DNA from: Bdellovibrionales bacterium | GTDB lineage: Bacteria > Bdellovibrionota > Bdellovibrionia > Bdellovibrionales > Bdellovibrionaceae | Reading direction: 5' to 3' | Length of the DNA stretch: 64,000 bases | Assembly: GCA_016713585.1 (NCBI GenBank) | Contig: JADJOV010000001.1 | Span: forward strand, 620,001-684,000 | Part shown: positions 1-9,961 of the stretch, piece after piece | How the letters are laid out: the number at the start of each line of letters is the position of its first letter | Numbering within the stretch: position 1 is the first letter of the stretch | Notes under the pieces: model-generated | The model's database searches: none | The model's input: only the letters and a program-made list of their open reading frames with translations | What the model was told of the DNA's origin: nothing | Position numbers and translations under genes: made by a program

Positions 1-676
1 TGTCTTTGTATTCGCGACAGACGGTGTAACAAAGTATGAAATTAGCTCTGAGTCAGTAACTTTGAAGAGGAATGACGGGACCCAGAGTGATCTTAAAATG
101 CTTTTGGGATATGAAGTGAACCCTTGGGATGGTTTGTATTCAAGATTCTCACTTGGCGGTTATACACAAGGTCAATATTCAAAAGAGTTCGGCACTTCAA
201 GAAAAACTGGCCCCGTGTTTCAGATTAAGCAAAATATTTATAAACAAGTCTTGTTCTTTTCATACGAATATTTCTCTTACACTTTGGCAGAACAAAAAAA
301 GTATGAAAATAAGGTTGGTTTTTTGGGTGGCACCAGTTTCAGATTTAGCCAACGGGTTTCTTTAGATTCCTATATGGAGTCGTTCATGATTCGGGAGGTC
401 TCAGAGAAGGACCTTTTGACTGCGGCGCGCGCGAGTCTGTTGATCGATTCTGGCAAAACTGAATACCCCGACCAAGTTGATGGTCTGATTGAAGTTTACC
501 ACAAAAGTGGTCCCGAAAATTGGGGTGGCTCCTATTCTGATCTGCGTTTAGGCTTTCGAGTGCAGCCGTGGAGTTTTCTCTCATTCAAAGTGTATTCCCC
601 AATACTAACAACTCAGACCGAAAAGACTTCCTATCTGGAAGGCCAGCTCAATATCGTCTACGGTGGCATCCTATGA
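1..676 (+). CDS. NfrA-like outer-membrane barrel, C-terminal part (5' end outside window)
   Basis: The frame is open from base 2 with no start codon, so the gene begins upstream and only about 225 C-terminal residues are visible. They alternate polar and aromatic/hydrophobic residues in amphipathic strands and close with a short segment ending in an aliphatic residue, as in outer-membrane beta-barrels. The next gene, 15 bp downstream, is NfrB-like. In enterobacteria NfrA is the OM partner of NfrB, with periplasmic TPR repeats and a C-terminal barrel. By neighbourhood I infer that this is the barrel of the glycan-export porin of the same system. The TPR part cannot be checked here. It could instead be an unrelated OM protein. 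Confidence 0.55.
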   Translation, partial: VFVFATDGVTKYEISSESVTLKRNDGTQSDLKMLLGYEVNPWDGLYSRFSLGGYTQGQYSKEFGTSRKTGPVFQIKQNIYKQVLFFSYEYFSYTLAEQKKYENKVGFLGGTSFRFSQRVSLDSYMESFMIREVSEKDLLTAARASLLIDSGKTEYPDQVDGLIEVYHKSGPENWGGSYSDLRLGFRVQPWSFLSFKVYSPILTTQTEKTSYLEGQLNIVYGGIL

Positions 677-691
677 GTATGGTGGCAACCC

Positions 692-3600
692 ATGAGTGAA
701 AAAATCTGGTTTGGATTTACAGTATTTACAGTTCTGTCAATTTTTCTGTTAAGTCTCGACGATTTGTTTGTGGATGTGGTGGCTTTTGTTTGCAGGCTGG
801 GTCCCCACGAGCTGATGCTAAGAGACCTTGCCGCTCTCCATTTAGCCTCTCAGAAGCGAATCGCAATCATGATCGCAAATTGGCACGAAGACGAGATTAT
901 TGAAAGAATGATTCGTGGCAATATTGGCCGTATTGACTATGTTAACTATGATTTTTTTTTGGGGGTCTATCCAAACGACAGAAAAACGATGAGCGCGGTC
1001 AAAAGACTTCAAAGCTTTCATCACAACGTATACATGGTTGTGAACGCGAAAGAGGGGCCCACGTCCAAAGGGCAAATGTTGAACGAAATTGTGACGTCTA
1101 TTCAAGCGACCGAAATTAAGCATGGAGTCTTTTATGATATCCTTATGCTGCATGATTCTGAGGACATTATTCATCCGCTGTCGCTCAAGCTGGTGAATTC
1201 AAAAATGGAAGAAAGTGATTTTCTTCAGACGCCGGTCTTCAGTTTGCCGACCTCGTGGTCTGAGTTGACGCGCGGTACTTATATTGACGAATTTGCTGAA
1301 AGTCATTCTCGTGATATGCTTGTTCGAAGCTATCTTAAGGCTGGTGTTCCGTCCGCGGGAGTGGGGACAGCCATGTCGCGACTTTTTGTCTCAGAGCTTT
1401 TGCAATATCAAGACAATCGACTTTTGAACGAAGAGACCCTGACTGAAGATTACCATCTGGGCCTGATGGCTCACCGTTTAGGCTACAAAAATGAATTTGT
1501 TTGCTGTTTCAAAAAGTCAAATGGCATTCGGGAATATCTCGCAACCCGGGAGTACTTTCCTGCCTCGGTTCAGACTTCGATTCGCCAGAAAACCCGGTGG
1601 ACGCTAGGAATCAGTATTCAAGGGATGCAGAATTTGAAATGGTCCGAGGTTGGTAGTTGGTGTGAGAACTATTTTTTATGGAGGGATCGGCGAGGTCTTA
1701 TCAATGCGCCAATCTTGTTGTGTAGTTATCTACTAACTCTCAGCTTTATTGGATATTATTCTTTATACCAGAAATTGCCTCCATTTTTTGAACAGAATCA
1801 GCTTTTAATCACCTTGTTTGGATTTAGCTTTGTCTTTATGTTGAATAGACTATTTCAAAGGATGAAAATTGTGAACAGAGTGTATGGGATTCGGGTGGCG
1901 CTGATGGCGCCGATTCGATGGATACTCGCGAACTACATTAATTCAATCGCGTCACTGAAAGCCGTGAGGCAGCAGATTGCAACCCTGAGAACAGGAGAAA
2001 GACCTCAGTGGGTTAAAACAACTCACGAACTCCCGGAGATGTTTGGTCAGGAGGTCAGTGTGAATTCCAAATTGGATTTGAAGCCTCAGCATAACCTGGC
2101 CAACGGATTATTTGTTCTTTTCTTTGCGGTGGTGTTACCTGGGCTCTCTCTTCTGCCTTCAAAAGGCTTGGCCGTGGGGAATTGTGTTCAAATTTATTAT
2201 GACAAGGGGCCCGAAGGGTATTGGATAGGTCGGACCTATGCCATTTTTACACAAAATCTTCTTGGACATTTTCCGGAGCTCCAACAAATTATTTCTCCCG
2301 TTGAATACTATAAAAAAGGCGACCTGGAGAGGTGTCGAGCCAGTATTTACATTGGCTCTCACTACGAGAGTCAAATTCCAGAGGTCTTCATCTCGGACTA
2401 CGTGACGACGAAGCGGAATGTTGCCTGGCTGGGCTACAACATTTGGCGAAAAACTGAATTGGCGGCGCTTTTTGGTTACAAATATTCATCTTTGACAAAA
2501 CTCAATTCAGAAAAACTAGATTATCTCGGCAATCCGACATACTTCAAATGGATTGACTATAAGGGTGAGCGATTTTCAAAATTTGGTGAGTGGAGTCGAA
2601 CCCCTCCCAAAGCCTACTTAGCGCCTTTTGAAATGATTGAACTTATTCCGGAGCCACTAGTTTTCAACGAAACCCAAATCCTTGCGACTGCAGTTCACAA
2701 TGGGACGGGTGAAGTAAGGCCCTACATTTTGCAAAAGCAGAATCATTTTTATGTCGCTGACGTCCCTTTCAGCTTTATGCATGAAGCTGATCGATATTTG
2801 GTTTTTGCAGACTTGCTTTTTGATATTCTTGATCTGCCGCCTCGTCATCCGAAGAAAATGGCAGTCATGCGGATGGAGGACGTAGATCCTCTGATTCCAT
2901 TGGAGTATCTCTATCTTTTTTCAAGAACTCTTCAGGCCTTGGACGTTCCGGTCAATGTCTCCATTATCCCATTCTTTTTTGATCCCCTCAACGTCGCGGC
3001 GAGGGCCTTCAATGAAGAATTTGTTGCCGCCTCACAAAAAATTGAGTTTGTGGAGTGGGTCAAAGGGGTTCAACAGAAAGGAGCAACTTTTATTTGGCAT
3101 GGAGTGACTCATCAGTACGGACGATCAAAGAATCCACACTCGGGGACCACCGGGAGTGATTTTGAGTTTTGGGATGCTGTCCAAAATAGGCCTGTGGAAA
3201 AAGACGGTGTTAAGTGGGTCTTAAATCGACTGTATGACGGATACTATGAACTTAATAAAATTGGTGTTCATCCTTCGATTTGGCTGACTCCACACTATCA
3301 GGCTTCAACATTGGATAACATTTTGTTTGGGCGAGTGATGCCCTGGAATATGGGACGGGTGATTTATTTTAACTATGAGCTCCTCTCACCGGAACTGCCA
3401 CGTCATGAAGCGCTTTGGTATTCAAATACATCGCAGAAAATTCAGGATGATCGAGTTCGAGAGCTTTCAGATATTCGATATAAGATCACGTCTCCTTGGT
3501 GGAATGGGCAGATTTTTCCCTATGAAATCTATGGCGATATTCACGGGCAGAGGATTTTGCCAGAAAACTTAGGAAACTCCCAGCCCGTCGAAAATGCCCA

Positions 3601-3886
3601 CGTGATACGACCAAGAGCTGTCCAAGAAATCGTGAGAGATGCTAAGAGAAATCTAGTTTTGAGAGATGTCTGGGCCTCTTATTTTTATCACCCTTCTCTT
3701 TTTGATCCCTATGATGAAGGGGGCCGTGGCCAATTTAGAGGGGATCCAAGCGAGCTGGTTTATCTTATTACTGAAATTAAAAAACTTGGCTACGAGTTCA
3801 TAGATCTAGAATCGTTTGCGAAACAAAATGTAAAGTATCTAAGGCCTGACCCAATATATGTGGAGAAAAAAAATGTTAATCCTTAA
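692..3886 (+). CDS. NfrB-like membrane glycosyltransferase fused to a DUF2334-type polysaccharide deacetylase domain
   Basis: The protein has 1064 residues. One N-terminal membrane segment (about 8-30) is followed by a family 2 glycosyltransferase domain (about 55-320) with IANWHEDE, the acidic motif HDSED (154-158), TEDYH (251-255) and QKTRW (299-303), the usual D, D, D, QxxRW set of processive synthases. Membrane segments follow near 338-357 and 371-386, then an NfrB-like segment around 425-448. In E. coli NfrB a MshEN-type c-di-GMP domain follows. Here there is another hydrophobic segment (about 470-490) and an exported-looking C-terminal half with RMEDVDP (727-733) and WHGVTHQYG (802-810), typical of DUF2334 polysaccharide-deacetylase-like proteins. 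I infer synthesis of a glycan in the inner membrane and trimming in the periplasm by one polypeptide. The sugar is unknown. Confidence 0.8.
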   Translation: MSEKIWFGFTVFTVLSIFLLSLDDLFVDVVAFVCRLGPHELMLRDLAALHLASQKRIAIMIANWHEDEIIERMIRGNIGRIDYVNYDFFLGVYPNDRKTMSAVKRLQSFHHNVYMVVNAKEGPTSKGQMLNEIVTSIQATEIKHGVFYDILMLHDSEDIIHPLSLKLVNSKMEESDFLQTPVFSLPTSWSELTRGTYIDEFAESHSRDMLVRSYLKAGVPSAGVGTAMSRLFVSELLQYQDNRLLNEETLTEDYHLGLMAHRLGYKNEFVCCFKKSNGIREYLATREYFPASVQTSIRQKTRWTLGISIQGMQNLKWSEVGSWCENYFLWRDRRGLINAPILLCSYLLTLSFIGYYSLYQKLPPFFEQNQLLITLFGFSFVFMLNRLFQRMKIVNRVYGIRVALMAPIRWILANYINSIASLKAVRQQIATLRTGERPQWVKTTHELPEMFGQEVSVNSKLDLKPQHNLANGLFVLFFAVVLPGLSLLPSKGLAVGNCVQIYYDKGPEGYWIGRTYAIFTQNLLGHFPELQQIISPVEYYKKGDLERCRASIYIGSHYESQIPEVFISDYVTTKRNVAWLGYNIWRKTELAALFGYKYSSLTKLNSEKLDYLGNPTYFKWIDYKGERFSKFGEWSRTPPKAYLAPFEMIELIPEPLVFNETQILATAVHNGTGEVRPYILQKQNHFYVADVPFSFMHEADRYLVFADLLFDILDLPPRHPKKMAVMRMEDVDPLIPLEYLYLFSRTLQALDVPVNVSIIPFFFDPLNVAARAFNEEFVAASQKIEFVEWVKGVQQKGATFIWHGVTHQYGRSKNPHSGTTGSDFEFWDAVQNRPVEKDGVKWVLNRLYDGYYELNKIGVHPSIWLTPHYQASTLDNILFGRVMPWNMGRVIYFNYELLSPELPRHEALWYSNTSQKIQDDRVRELSDIRYKITSPWWNGQIFPYEIYGDIHGQRILPENLGNSQPVENAHVIRPRAVQEIVRDAKRNLVLRDVWASYFYHPSLFDPYDEGGRGQFRGDPSELVYLITEIKKLGYEFIDLESFAKQNVKYLRPDPIYVEKKNVNP

Positions 3887-5636
3887 GCGAAGTCGTCTGT
3901 TTTTTTTGAGCGCAGTTATGTGTATCATGACAAATTTGGTCTTGCTGACTTCTTTGGCCTTTGGCGAGTTGAGGCTTGATCCTCCGGACGTACTGCTCAG
4001 TCGTGCGTCACAAAACCGCCAAGAACTCCGTGATGCGGTAATTTCCATTCAGCAGCAACTGCCAGAGATGCGAAGCCAAGCTATCTTCGAATCTTATTTC
4101 TTTTTGCTAGATGATTTGGATGCCCTCGCAGTGAAGTTTGATTTGAATGATATTTATCCAAATGCAATTTTTGCTCTTGGTTCGAAGATGACTCTGTTTG
4201 GAGTCAAGTGGATGGATCTCGGCCAAATGCCTCAGAAGGCCTTCAGTTACTATATGAAGTGGCTCGATGCAGATGGATATGCAAGCCTGCTGGGCACGAC
4301 GAGTTACATTCTACAAACACTAGAGAAGAAGGACCTCGAGAGATTCAAATTGCTGGCCGATAATGTGGATTTTTTGATTTCAGAAGATCTAGAAATTATT
4401 CGCGTGCGACCGGATTTGGCTGTTGGGTATCGTGAATTGATTTCTTAGGTTGCTATTCGCTTTATACAACGACCAGAGGCTTCGGAGAATGAAAGGGATT
4501 ATTGGTTCCAAAAAATTTACACGGCCTCGGGCTTGAGTCTTTTTCTAGATTCAATTCAACGTCGGGTCTACGGTCTTGAAGTGAGTACGAAGTCCGAGGC
4601 TTCTTTCATATATAGGGACATGGTGCGGGCCTATGCGAAGCTTGCTGTTATTTATGATTCTTCGACTTATGGTCTTAAGGATCGAATCTCTGAGTTGGCC
4701 GTTGAGTATGTAAAAAAGTGTTTTGAGTTGAATTTGGAACTGACGCGGGCAGAGATTGAGGGGCTAGTTGCCCAATTTAGCTCGAGATCGTTACAGTTAC
4801 TTGCGACGACCCTTGGGGCCACGCCGGAAAATTTCTTGATTGATAACGCAAGAGCGCTTGAGAATTTCTATCATGTGCTTATGCCTCGCCTGGTTCAAAA
4901 TAGCCTCCTCACTGACTCGAATAATTTTGATATGTTTGTGGGACGATCCTTGGCTGCGTTTAAGGTTCGGGCGTTGGGTCTTGAGGGGACCTACAAGGTA
5001 ACTAATAGTCAGGGTCGGGTGTTCAATTTTACCTTGCTCAGTGTTGGGCCTCTCGATCTTTCGGCTGCTCTTGTGGATGAGAAATGGATGGCCTTCAGGA
5101 ATTTCTTCTACGTTCGATACAGCCCAGAGTCTCAGGTTTTTACTGCGACCTATTCCCAGTATGAATATGATATCGGACAACCAAAATCGATTATCAAATT
5201 CAAATTTGATCACAAATCCATCGTTCTGACTGACGAATACGCGACGCTGGGAAGTCGCGAGCTGCGGGGGAATTTGAACGAACAATTGAGTCCCTTGAGA
5301 TTTTCTCAGAGAGTGACCCAAGAGTTTACAAAAACACTCGTTGGTAAGATTAAGTTTAAACTGGGTGCTACCGCGCGAAAGGTGAAGCTGATCATTCAAT
5401 CGAATGGTCAAAACATGACGGCTCGGTTAGAGGATGAATCGGCTCCCATGCTGGATTTCAACCAGGGACTTGTTACTGCTGAGGGGCTTTTGATTTTGAA
5501 TACCGGGCGGTTGCAAAATACGACCTGGGCGCAGCTGCGAGGAACACTTTCTGCTTCTAGCCTCAGGGCGATTATCATTGTGGGCGGACGTGGGCAGGCA
5601 ACTGAAGAATTTGTACTCAATGAGGGGAGTTTATGA
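3873..5636 (+). pseudogene. Exported protein of unknown function in the glycan operon, interrupted by an in-frame amber codon
   Basis: A start at ATG 3873 is favoured by GGAG seven bases upstream (3862-3865); it overlaps the end of the glycosyltransferase gene. The product begins with a signal peptide (basic residues then a hydrophobic core ending near LAFG). The same frame stays open to 5636 except for one TAG at 4446-4448, and the residues on both sides read like ordinary coding sequence, so this was one gene of about 588 codons. The first half looks alpha-helical and the second looks beta-rich, with no motif I recognise. Its stop overlaps the next start (ATGA). The TAG could be a sequencing error, a recent nonsense mutation, or two compensating indels. 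A periplasmic scaffold between the synthase and the OM pore is only a guess. Confidence 0.6.
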
Positions 5637-6885
5637 AAAATATTTTGTTTTTATTGTTAGTGCCGCTTTGGGGTGAGGCTCACACTCAGGGCTATGTGCG
5701 AGGCTTCAATATCATTGAATCGGGGAGTTTTTTGTTTGACGCGAGTGTCGACAAAAAAACGGAGGCCCAGGTTTCGGTCGACAAAGCTAAGGGTCTGGGT
5801 GCGAATCATATAATAATTAATTTAAAAGCGACAATGACTGGACCTCACTCAAATGAGGTTATTCCGAGCACTCCGCCGGCAGAAAGAAACAACGAAAAGC
5901 AGCGGCTCGCACGGCTTATTCGATATATTAGGTCTCAAGGGATGACCATTGGGCTTCGTCCGATCTTTTTTGTGGTCGGGCCCAATGGAGAATTTCCTTA
6001 CAGCGAAGTTCAAAGTGATGGGACAGTGAAGATTTGGTGGCACGGGAACATTCAGCCTGCAGATCCGAATCGATGGTTCGAGTCTTTCAAGGTCTATTTA
6101 GATCTTTATCTGCCGCTGGCGGGAATTTTGAAGGTCGAAGAATTTACTTTGGCAGCTGAGCTCTATTCGATGACCGTTGGAATTGAAGATCAATGGAAAG
6201 AATTTCCCTTTGGCTTTCCGGGACGATGGTTGCAGCTTCTACGATATGTGCGATCCAAGTTGCCTAATTCACGACTGATGTACGATATCAATTTCACTGA
6301 CGACAAGGTCTCCTCCGATGGGTTTGGGGCCACGGGTGGGGAGTTTGAGCGTTGGCGATACCGCATTGTTGATTTGGCCGGACGAGCGGACCCTTTGGGA
6401 GAGCCATCTGGATTGATCTAACAACATTTTGGTCTGAGTTGGACGCAATTGGAATTGACGTCTATCGTTCCTTGGCAAGTCGCAATCAAACTATCCCAAT
6501 TGAGGCTCCGGCTTTGATCAGTTTGCTTAAGCAGCGCACTGATTCCTTTGCGACACAGATGGATAATATTTTAAGTGAAATTAGTCTTACGCTCTCAGTG
6601 GAAAAGCCAGTTATTTTTAAAGAGCTTGGGTTTAGATCGGTGGAGTTAGGTTTTATCGACCCTTTCGCCTATGCCGGGAGTGGCGATGTTTCAATTCAGC
6701 ATCAGGCTGCGGCCTATGAGGCCTATTTTCGTTCTTTTTGGGAACCCAATTGGTCTTGGTTTCAGGGGCTTAATTTCTGGGAAATATCTTTGGATCCTTC
6801 AAAGGAGGGTCCACAGGATAATGGGTTTTCGCCCGTGGGAAAGACCAAATCTGAAGAGGTCGTGACTAAGTATTTTAGAAAATGA
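5633..6885 (+). CDS. GH113-like periplasmic glycoside hydrolase (frameshifted near 6390-6410)
   Basis: ATG 5633 overlaps the previous stop (ATGA) and follows GGGGAG. A short signal peptide leads into a TIM-barrel-like protein of about 415 residues. Two acid-bearing segments match a retaining TIM-barrel hydrolase: TLAAELYS in the first frame and KELGFRS near the end. The segment WSELDAIGIDVYRSL resembles the beta-strand motif of GH113 (endo-beta-mannanase type) proteins. The first frame stops at 6421, but the homologous sequence continues in the neighbouring frame from about 6409, so one base is gained or lost at 6390-6410. Operon position suggests that it cuts or edits the glycan made by the upstream synthase, as PgaB or PelA hydrolase domains do. 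The exact substrate is unknown. Confidence 0.65.
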
Positions 6886-6966
6886 TAGTGTAAGCGAGTG
6901 CTTGACCAAAAAGCACCAAATGTCTGATAAAGTTCACTTGAAGGCACTAGTTGAAAGGATTAAATA

Positions 6967-7767
6967 TTGAGTCGTGCAGAACTTCCAGCTAAGTCGTCAG
7001 ATTCGGGTTCATCGCCTTTAGATTCTATCGTGATCTATACCGATGGTGCCTGCTCCGGAAACCCAGGGCCTGGGGGATGGGCAGCCATCGTGATATTTCC
7101 AGACGGTATTATTGCAAAAGAGAGTGTGGTCCCAGGGTTTGACGAGGTTGTCGAACTTGGTGGTTCGGAGTATTCTACGACCAATAATCGAATGGAGATG
7201 CTGGAATTCATTGAGGATTCCCACGTGCATACTGATATTTATACAGATTCTGTTTATGTTATTCGTGGAATCACTCAATGGGCTTTCGGGTGGAAGCGCA
7301 AAGGGTGGAAGACGGCCGAAGGGAAGGATGTTCTCAATAAGGATCTCTGGCAATCCCTGATGCATCTTGTGGGCACCCGTAAACACAAAGTAGCCTGGCA
7401 TTATTGTCGCGGACATCAAGGAACCCCTGGGAATGAACGCTGTGACGAACTTTCGGTCTTGGCCTCTAAGGGACATCACCTAGACCTCTATCGTGGACCG
7501 CTTTCAGGATACAATTTCGCCGTTGTGCCACCGCCGGAACATCAGCCTCTCCCAGAAATGAAATCAAAAGTTGAAAAGCCAAAGGCTTTTTCATATCTGA
7601 GTGATGTGTCTGGGGTTGTGATGCGCCATCAGGACTGGACAAGTTGCGAACAAAGGGTCAAGGGGCGATCGGGGGCCAAGTTCAAAAAAGCATTGAACTT
7701 GGACGACGAGGCTCATATTTTGAGATCCTGGGGCTTAGATCCTGCAAGAACAAAAATCAAAGAGTGA
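6967..7767 (+). CDS. rnhA: Ribonuclease H (type 1) with C-terminal extension
   Basis: The N-terminal 150 residues are a type 1 RNase H, which cuts the RNA strand of RNA-DNA hybrids. The active-site carboxylates are visible in YTDGACSGNPGPGGW, NNRMEM and YTDSVYV, with the histidine loop and last aspartate in GHQGTPGNERCDEL. The spacing between the second and third motifs is about five residues shorter than in E. coli RNase HI, so helix A is trimmed. About 100 further residues of unknown role follow; RNases H with extra C-terminal helices are common. The start is TTG 6967, preceded by AAAGGA. It appears to be a single-gene unit after the glycan operon. Confidence 0.85.
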   Translation: MSRAELPAKSSDSGSSPLDSIVIYTDGACSGNPGPGGWAAIVIFPDGIIAKESVVPGFDEVVELGGSEYSTTNNRMEMLEFIEDSHVHTDIYTDSVYVIRGITQWAFGWKRKGWKTAEGKDVLNKDLWQSLMHLVGTRKHKVAWHYCRGHQGTPGNERCDELSVLASKGHHLDLYRGPLSGYNFAVVPPPEHQPLPEMKSKVEKPKAFSYLSDVSGVVMRHQDWTSCEQRVKGRSGAKFKKALNLDDEAHILRSWGLDPARTKIKE

Positions 7768-7902
7768 TCAACCTCCTATCTGCTTTTCAAGGTGCCCCAT
7801 GTGGAGCTATTGTTGCCGAGATGTTTTCCTTGATAACCGGCCGATTCCGGTAGAGCATTAAATTTGAACTCGAAGCAATTTTGGACTTGATTAGGAGTGA
7901 TT

Positions 7903-8895
7903 GTGAAGACAGATCGTGATGAGTATCGAGTATTCCCATTGAAGATCACTCGCGCGACAGGACAGTCGCTTGTGCAGGTGATTGTCAGTTTGGGCGTCAT
8001 CGCGGTACTTGCTGTGGCCGTGATGACATTGCTAGTGAGTCAAGCGTCGTCGATTCGATACCTTGAACAACGAAGTGAGTCTCTTGAAGTTAAGAATTTA
8101 TTGAGTTTGACGTTTCAAAATGCCGACAATTGCACATGTCAGATTAACCCAAATTCAACAATTGATAACTTCAATGATGCCAACCTTTGGTTCGACTCTG
8201 CGGTTGTGGATGGGAGCCAGTCAATTTCAGTGAAGAAATTGAAGTCGGGTTGTGCCCTCGACGCCCCGATTCTGATTGCTGAAGGCCAAACCATGAATTC
8301 AGGCCTCATCGTGGATAAAATAGATTTAGTTAATTTGAAGCCGACGTCAAATCTCAACGAATGGCAGGGGGATTGGCGAGTGAAATGGGTTGATAGCGGT
8401 AACTTGGCTCGTGCCCATAAACCAATAATCATTAAGGCACAAAGGTTTGTTATTGATATGGTTGCACCGTCCATCCTTAATCATCGCTTAGTTTCTCTCT
8501 GTGCAGGCGTGGGGTCCCAGTTGAGGATTGAATCCGGCACAGGTGTACTACCAGACAATTGTGCTGGTTGTGCGCCAGTCGTGGTCGCGGCGGCAATTCC
8601 TGCTGGCGGCTGGTTTTGCACGGTGGGCTCCCCTTACAAAGATGTCACTTTTACTGTTCCTTTTTTGGTACCGCCAAAGGTGATGGTTACTTTGGCTGGA
8701 CCCTCGGCAAATTACCCTTTCGTTCCATGTTCGGGTGGTGCGATGGATGCGGTGGGAACTCTTGTAACGAATGTGACAACCACTGGTTTTCGAGGATTTT
8801 CGTGGTTTTCGCCGATTCCTACGAGTGGCTGTGGAGTTGCGATTGAGGGAGCAGTCGCGCCAAACAGGTTTGATTGGATAGCAATCGGCAATTAG
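7903..8895 (+). CDS. Type IV pilin-like / pseudopilin protein
   Basis: The start is GTG 7903, five bases after AGGAG; GTG 7897 is possible but lies inside that ribosome site. A basic leader of about 18 residues ends in glycine, followed by QSLVQVIVSLGVIAVLAVAV, the hydrophobic helix of a class III prepilin signal. Prepilin peptidase would cut after the glycine. The normally invariant glutamate at mature position 5 is glutamine here, which suggests a minor pseudopilin or a pilin-like surface protein. The remaining 290 residues form a secreted domain with several cysteines, including a CAGC cluster near the middle and a beta-rich C-terminal domain resembling tail or adhesin modules. It ends five bases before the convergent ADP-ribosyltransferase gene. 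Confidence 0.6.
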   Translation: MKTDRDEYRVFPLKITRATGQSLVQVIVSLGVIAVLAVAVMTLLVSQASSIRYLEQRSESLEVKNLLSLTFQNADNCTCQINPNSTIDNFNDANLWFDSAVVDGSQSISVKKLKSGCALDAPILIAEGQTMNSGLIVDKIDLVNLKPTSNLNEWQGDWRVKWVDSGNLARAHKPIIIKAQRFVIDMVAPSILNHRLVSLCAGVGSQLRIESGTGVLPDNCAGCAPVVVAAAIPAGGWFCTVGSPYKDVTFTVPFLVPPKVMVTLAGPSANYPFVPCSGGAMDAVGTLVTNVTTTGFRGFSWFSPIPTSGCGVAIEGAVAPNRFDWIAIGN

Positions 8896-8900
8896 ACCTT

Positions 8901-9825
8901 CTAATTTCTCTGAGCCATTTGTTCTTGGAAAACATAGTATATTTCGTTCTTTTCATCATAGACTTTATAAATCACTCGGAATTTAGTTCCTGGCGGATAT
9001 AGGACTTCGTATTCCGCCACCCGTGGTTCCTGCCCCTCGCCGCCGAAATCGAATGTCAGTGGAGACACCGCGGCCCCGCCCTTGTTCTTTGTAATCAGAA
9101 TACCGGTCTTACATGACCCCCGGGCTGCGCCGAACCGTTTGGCCACATCATAGCTCAGCGAGGAAGAAACAAAAGCGTTGTCCTTCTGCACAGCGCCAAC
9201 GACATGACTGTCAAATCGTATCTGATCCATTGCTAACCCCCTAAAGGTGAGACCAGAAAACTGCGGGGGTCTGTTTGAGGGAACTCAGGATCTGATTGAG
9301 AAAAGTCTTTTCATCCCCACTCAAACACCCTCCCTCCTCGTTTTTATTGCAGTTCTTGTTTTTTCGAAGGTTCTTATTGAGACTGAGCCAATTGATCAAA
9401 CTCCCCTCACCCCCCTCATCGGAGCGCCCGGTATAATTGAGGATTCCTTGATAGTATTTTTGATTGTCGTCAACCCACGAATTAATAGTTTCCCAGGCAG
9501 AGTCAAGAGCTTCGAGATCGATTTCCAAATCGAAATATTTGTAGACCGCGAGAGTCGATTTAGAAAACATCTGTTTACTTTGTGCATCTTCCTCGTAGGC
9601 GGAAGCCCAGGTTGACACGATCGAACCCGATGGTTTGTTTTCACCGGAAATTACTTTCAGAAAATCTTCCTGATGCTTGATTTTAAATTCCAGAGTGTTA
9701 AGGACCTGAATTCTCGTTCCTTCGCTTTCAGTCCCCAGAGACACTGAAGTTGATCCAAGCGCGAAAATCAAAAATCCCGTCATCATAAGGGTCATGGTGC
9801 CAAATTTCGATGTGCCAAAAATCAC
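8901..9825 (-). CDS. Predicted secreted ADP-ribosyltransferase (R-S-E class), frameshifted near 9245
   Basis: GTG 9825 follows GGAGG with six-base spacing and gives a signal peptide of about 30 residues. A helical N-terminal region of about 160 residues (many Lys, Asn and Glu) is followed by an ADP-ribosyltransferase fold: a catalytic arginine in FRGLAM, the STS-like motif FVSSSLS, a phenylalanine strand, and the ExE motif in VAEYEVLYPPGTKF, which is characteristic of VIP2/C3/SpvB-type exoenzymes. The frame breaks at a short T/G run (about 9243-9250) just before the arginine; shifting by one base joins both halves. Family knowledge says that such enzymes move ADP-ribose from NAD to a target protein. 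The target is unknown, and a role against prey or host is an inference. Confidence 0.65.
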
Positions 9826-9961
9826 AAAAATCCTCCAGTTCAATGCATTTAGGAACCTTCGGCGCATATTACGTGAACTTTCAAAAATTTTCGCCTGTTA
9901 CTTTTATCTACGATCGGCCGAAAAAAGTCACATTTCGATCAATTTCAGAAACTTAGGGCCC

